This document shows, piece after piece, positions 10,723 through 11,776 of a stretch of 11,776 nt of DNA (its first letter is position 1; each line of letters starts with the position of its first letter). The notes under the pieces were generated by a model. That model was not told the origin of the DNA, did no database searches, and was given only the letters and a program-made list of their open reading frames with translations. The position numbers and the translations under genes were made by a program. This stretch comes from Cyanobacteriota bacterium (GTDB taxonomy: Bacteria > Cyanobacteriota > Cyanobacteriia > Phormidesmidales > Phormidesmidaceae): the NCBI GenBank assembly GCA_027483425.1, contig JAIXUR010000421.1, forward strand, positions 1 through 11,776, written 5' to 3'.

Positions 10723-11640
10723 ATGAAAACTATTCTGAGCAGCCTGCTGGTGGGGCTAGGCCTAGGGCTGCCCGCCCTAGCTGAGCCCCCCCGCCTAGAG
10801 ATCAATTTTGAGACCGACTCCTTTGCCGACCAAGCGATTGAGCAGGGGCCGGTTCGGGTGGTGGCCAGCTACGACCCAATCGACTATGCCGCCGCCGAGG
10901 TCGGCGACAACCTCCGCTACGAGTTGTTTTACAACGGCGAACTCAAGCTCTCGGTCAGCGCCACCGCTGCCGCAGTGGCGGGCCTTGAGCTGATTGATCT
11001 GGACAGCAACGGCACCCCTGAAGTGGTGGTCGAAACCTTTACCGGTGGGGCCCACTGCTGCCTGGCCATTACCACCTACACCTGGCAAGCCGACCAGTTT
11101 AACCCGGTCTACTTTGCCTACCTAGACGGCGGCGGCGGCCGGTTTGAAGACCTCAACGGGGATGGGCTGATGGAGTTTGTCACCCTGGACAATGCTTTTT
11201 TCTACAGCTTTAGCTCCTACGCCGGGTCGTACCCTCCCAGCGTGATTCTCACCTACGAAGATGGCCAGTACCGCGACACGACGGCGCAGTTTATCGCTGA
11301 CCTAGAGTCAGTGGTAGAAGGCATGCACCAGACGCTGAACGATCCAGACTTTATCGCACGGGGCGATCGCAACGGGGTGCTGGCAGGCTATGTGGCCCAA
11401 AACATTCGTCTGGATAATTACAAAGCGGCCTGGCAGTTTATGCTGGGCCACTACGATCGCCAGAGTGACTGGGGCCTTCAGATCTACGCCGACAATGGCG
11501 AGGTGGCCCAGTCGTACCCCGACTTTCCCACGGCGCTCTATGGGTTTTTGAAGGAACTGGGCTACCTGGATGCCAGCGGTGTGCCCCAGCCGGGGGTCGA
11601 TCGCTCGCCGGTCGTGGCCGATCGCGATCAAGCCTTGTAG
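10723..11640 (+). CDS. Secreted/periplasmic protein with EF-hand/VCBS-like Ca-binding loops
   Basis: The 305-residue protein has a Sec signal peptide (MKTILSSLLVGLGLGLPALA, probable cleavage after Ala20). The first domain (about 22-180) is beta-rich and carries two DxDxNG-type loops: DLDSNGTPE (92-100) and DLNGDGLME (143-151). Such loops bind calcium in EF-hand-like and VCBS/FG-GAP repeats. Between them is GGAHCC (108-113), an adjacent Cys pair next to a His. The C-terminal half (about 185-285) is mostly alpha-helical, with several aromatic residues, and ends in a low-complexity tail. I recall related cyanobacterial proteins with the DLDGDG...GGAHCC pattern but no assigned function. The start ATG gives a normal signal peptide. 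It is probably monocistronic, with a strong hairpin 13 bases after the stop. Confidence 0.8.
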   Translation: MKTILSSLLVGLGLGLPALAEPPRLEINFETDSFADQAIEQGPVRVVASYDPIDYAAAEVGDNLRYELFYNGELKLSVSATAAAVAGLELIDLDSNGTPEVVVETFTGGAHCCLAITTYTWQADQFNPVYFAYLDGGGGRFEDLNGDGLMEFVTLDNAFFYSFSSYAGSYPPSVILTYEDGQYRDTTAQFIADLESVVEGMHQTLNDPDFIARGDRNGVLAGYVAQNIRLDNYKAAWQFMLGHYDRQSDWGLQIYADNGEVAQSYPDFPTALYGFLKELGYLDASGVPQPGVDRSPVVADRDQAL

Positions 11641-11653
11641 GGGTTGCTATCCC

Positions 11654-11698
11654 AACTTTCCCAGAAATTTCCTTAAGGAGATTTCTAGGAAAGAAGTT
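11654..11698 (+). terminator. Long hairpin after the secreted-protein gene
   Basis: AGAAATTTCCTT (11663-11674) and AAGGAGATTTCT (11675-11686) are complementary except for one G.T pair. The stem extends outward through TCC/GGA and AACTT/AAGTT with a small bulge to 11654-11698. It begins 13 bases after the TAG. No T-run follows, so it may be a Rho-independent-like terminator, an mRNA-protecting hairpin or a repeat element. Confidence 0.5.
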
Positions 11699-11732
11699 CC
11701 CAGCTTTAATCAAGCGACTGTAGCCGCTGTAG

Positions 11733-11749
11733 GGTGGGCACTGCCCACC
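11733..11749. repeat. Palindromic repeat GGTGGGCA-C-TGCCCACC
   Basis: Perfect 8-bp arms with a one-base centre, in the context GTAGGGTGGGCACTGCCCACC. From memory this is another very common dispersed palindrome in cyanobacterial genomes. Nothing else is visible in the last 130 bases of the window. Confidence 0.65.
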
Positions 11750-11776
11750 ATTAGGGAAACTATTTTCCAGAAGTCA

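Noticed and set aside
1..11776. CRISPR array, tRNA, rRNA or complete insertion sequence
   Set aside because: No spaced identical repeats, no cloverleaf or rRNA-like sequence, and no transposase frame were seen on either strand.

Overview
The window is cyanobacterial. The evidence is eleven exact copies of the octamer GCGATCGC (HIP1; for example 798-805, 3721-3728, 7002-7009, 10161-10168, 11363-11370), a carboxysomal-type beta-carbonic anhydrase, a CmpR-like LysR regulator and several short palindromes of a kind common in filamentous cyanobacterial genomes. The DNA is GC-rich for a cyanobacterium, which would suit a Leptolyngbya/Nodosilinea-like lineage, but I cannot fix the genus from sequence alone.

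Layout. 1-336 (minus): the 5' part of fabI, the enoyl-ACP reductase of fatty-acid synthesis, cut by the window edge. It is divergent from hisA (548-1321, plus) of histidine synthesis. Next comes a short non-coding stretch with a possible 99-bp MITE-like inverted-repeat element and a palindromic repeat. A CmpR/CbbR-type LysR regulator follows (1563-2573, minus, TTG start), with a PEGK-repeat tail and a candidate operator in front. A hairpin-rich spacer separates it from a type-I-secretion-like operon on the minus strand: a large ABC exporter (4410-7400) whose N-terminus carries a cyclic-nucleotide-binding-like domain and a catalytically degenerate C39 peptidase-like domain, followed by its HlyD-family adaptor (2797-4320).

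A 398-bp divergent intergenic region leads to a small lipoprotein (7799-8368, plus). After two copies of a palindromic repeat come a DUF29 protein (8516-8968, minus) and a ccaA/icfA-type beta-carbonic anhydrase (9010-9831, minus) that keeps the C-terminal tail typical of the carboxysomal enzyme. The last two genes are plus-strand: a four-helix membrane protein of unknown function (10089-10508) and a secreted protein with EF-hand/VCBS-like Ca-binding loops (10723-11640). Hairpins and repeats close the window.

Functionally the region is mostly chromosomal housekeeping. Two themes stand out: inorganic-carbon physiology (CmpR-like regulator and carboxysomal carbonic anhydrase) and export (the fused sensor-like ABC exporter with HlyD). 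The exporter is the best candidate for an under-described system. No obvious substrate (double-glycine leader peptide or RTX protein) is encoded in the window.
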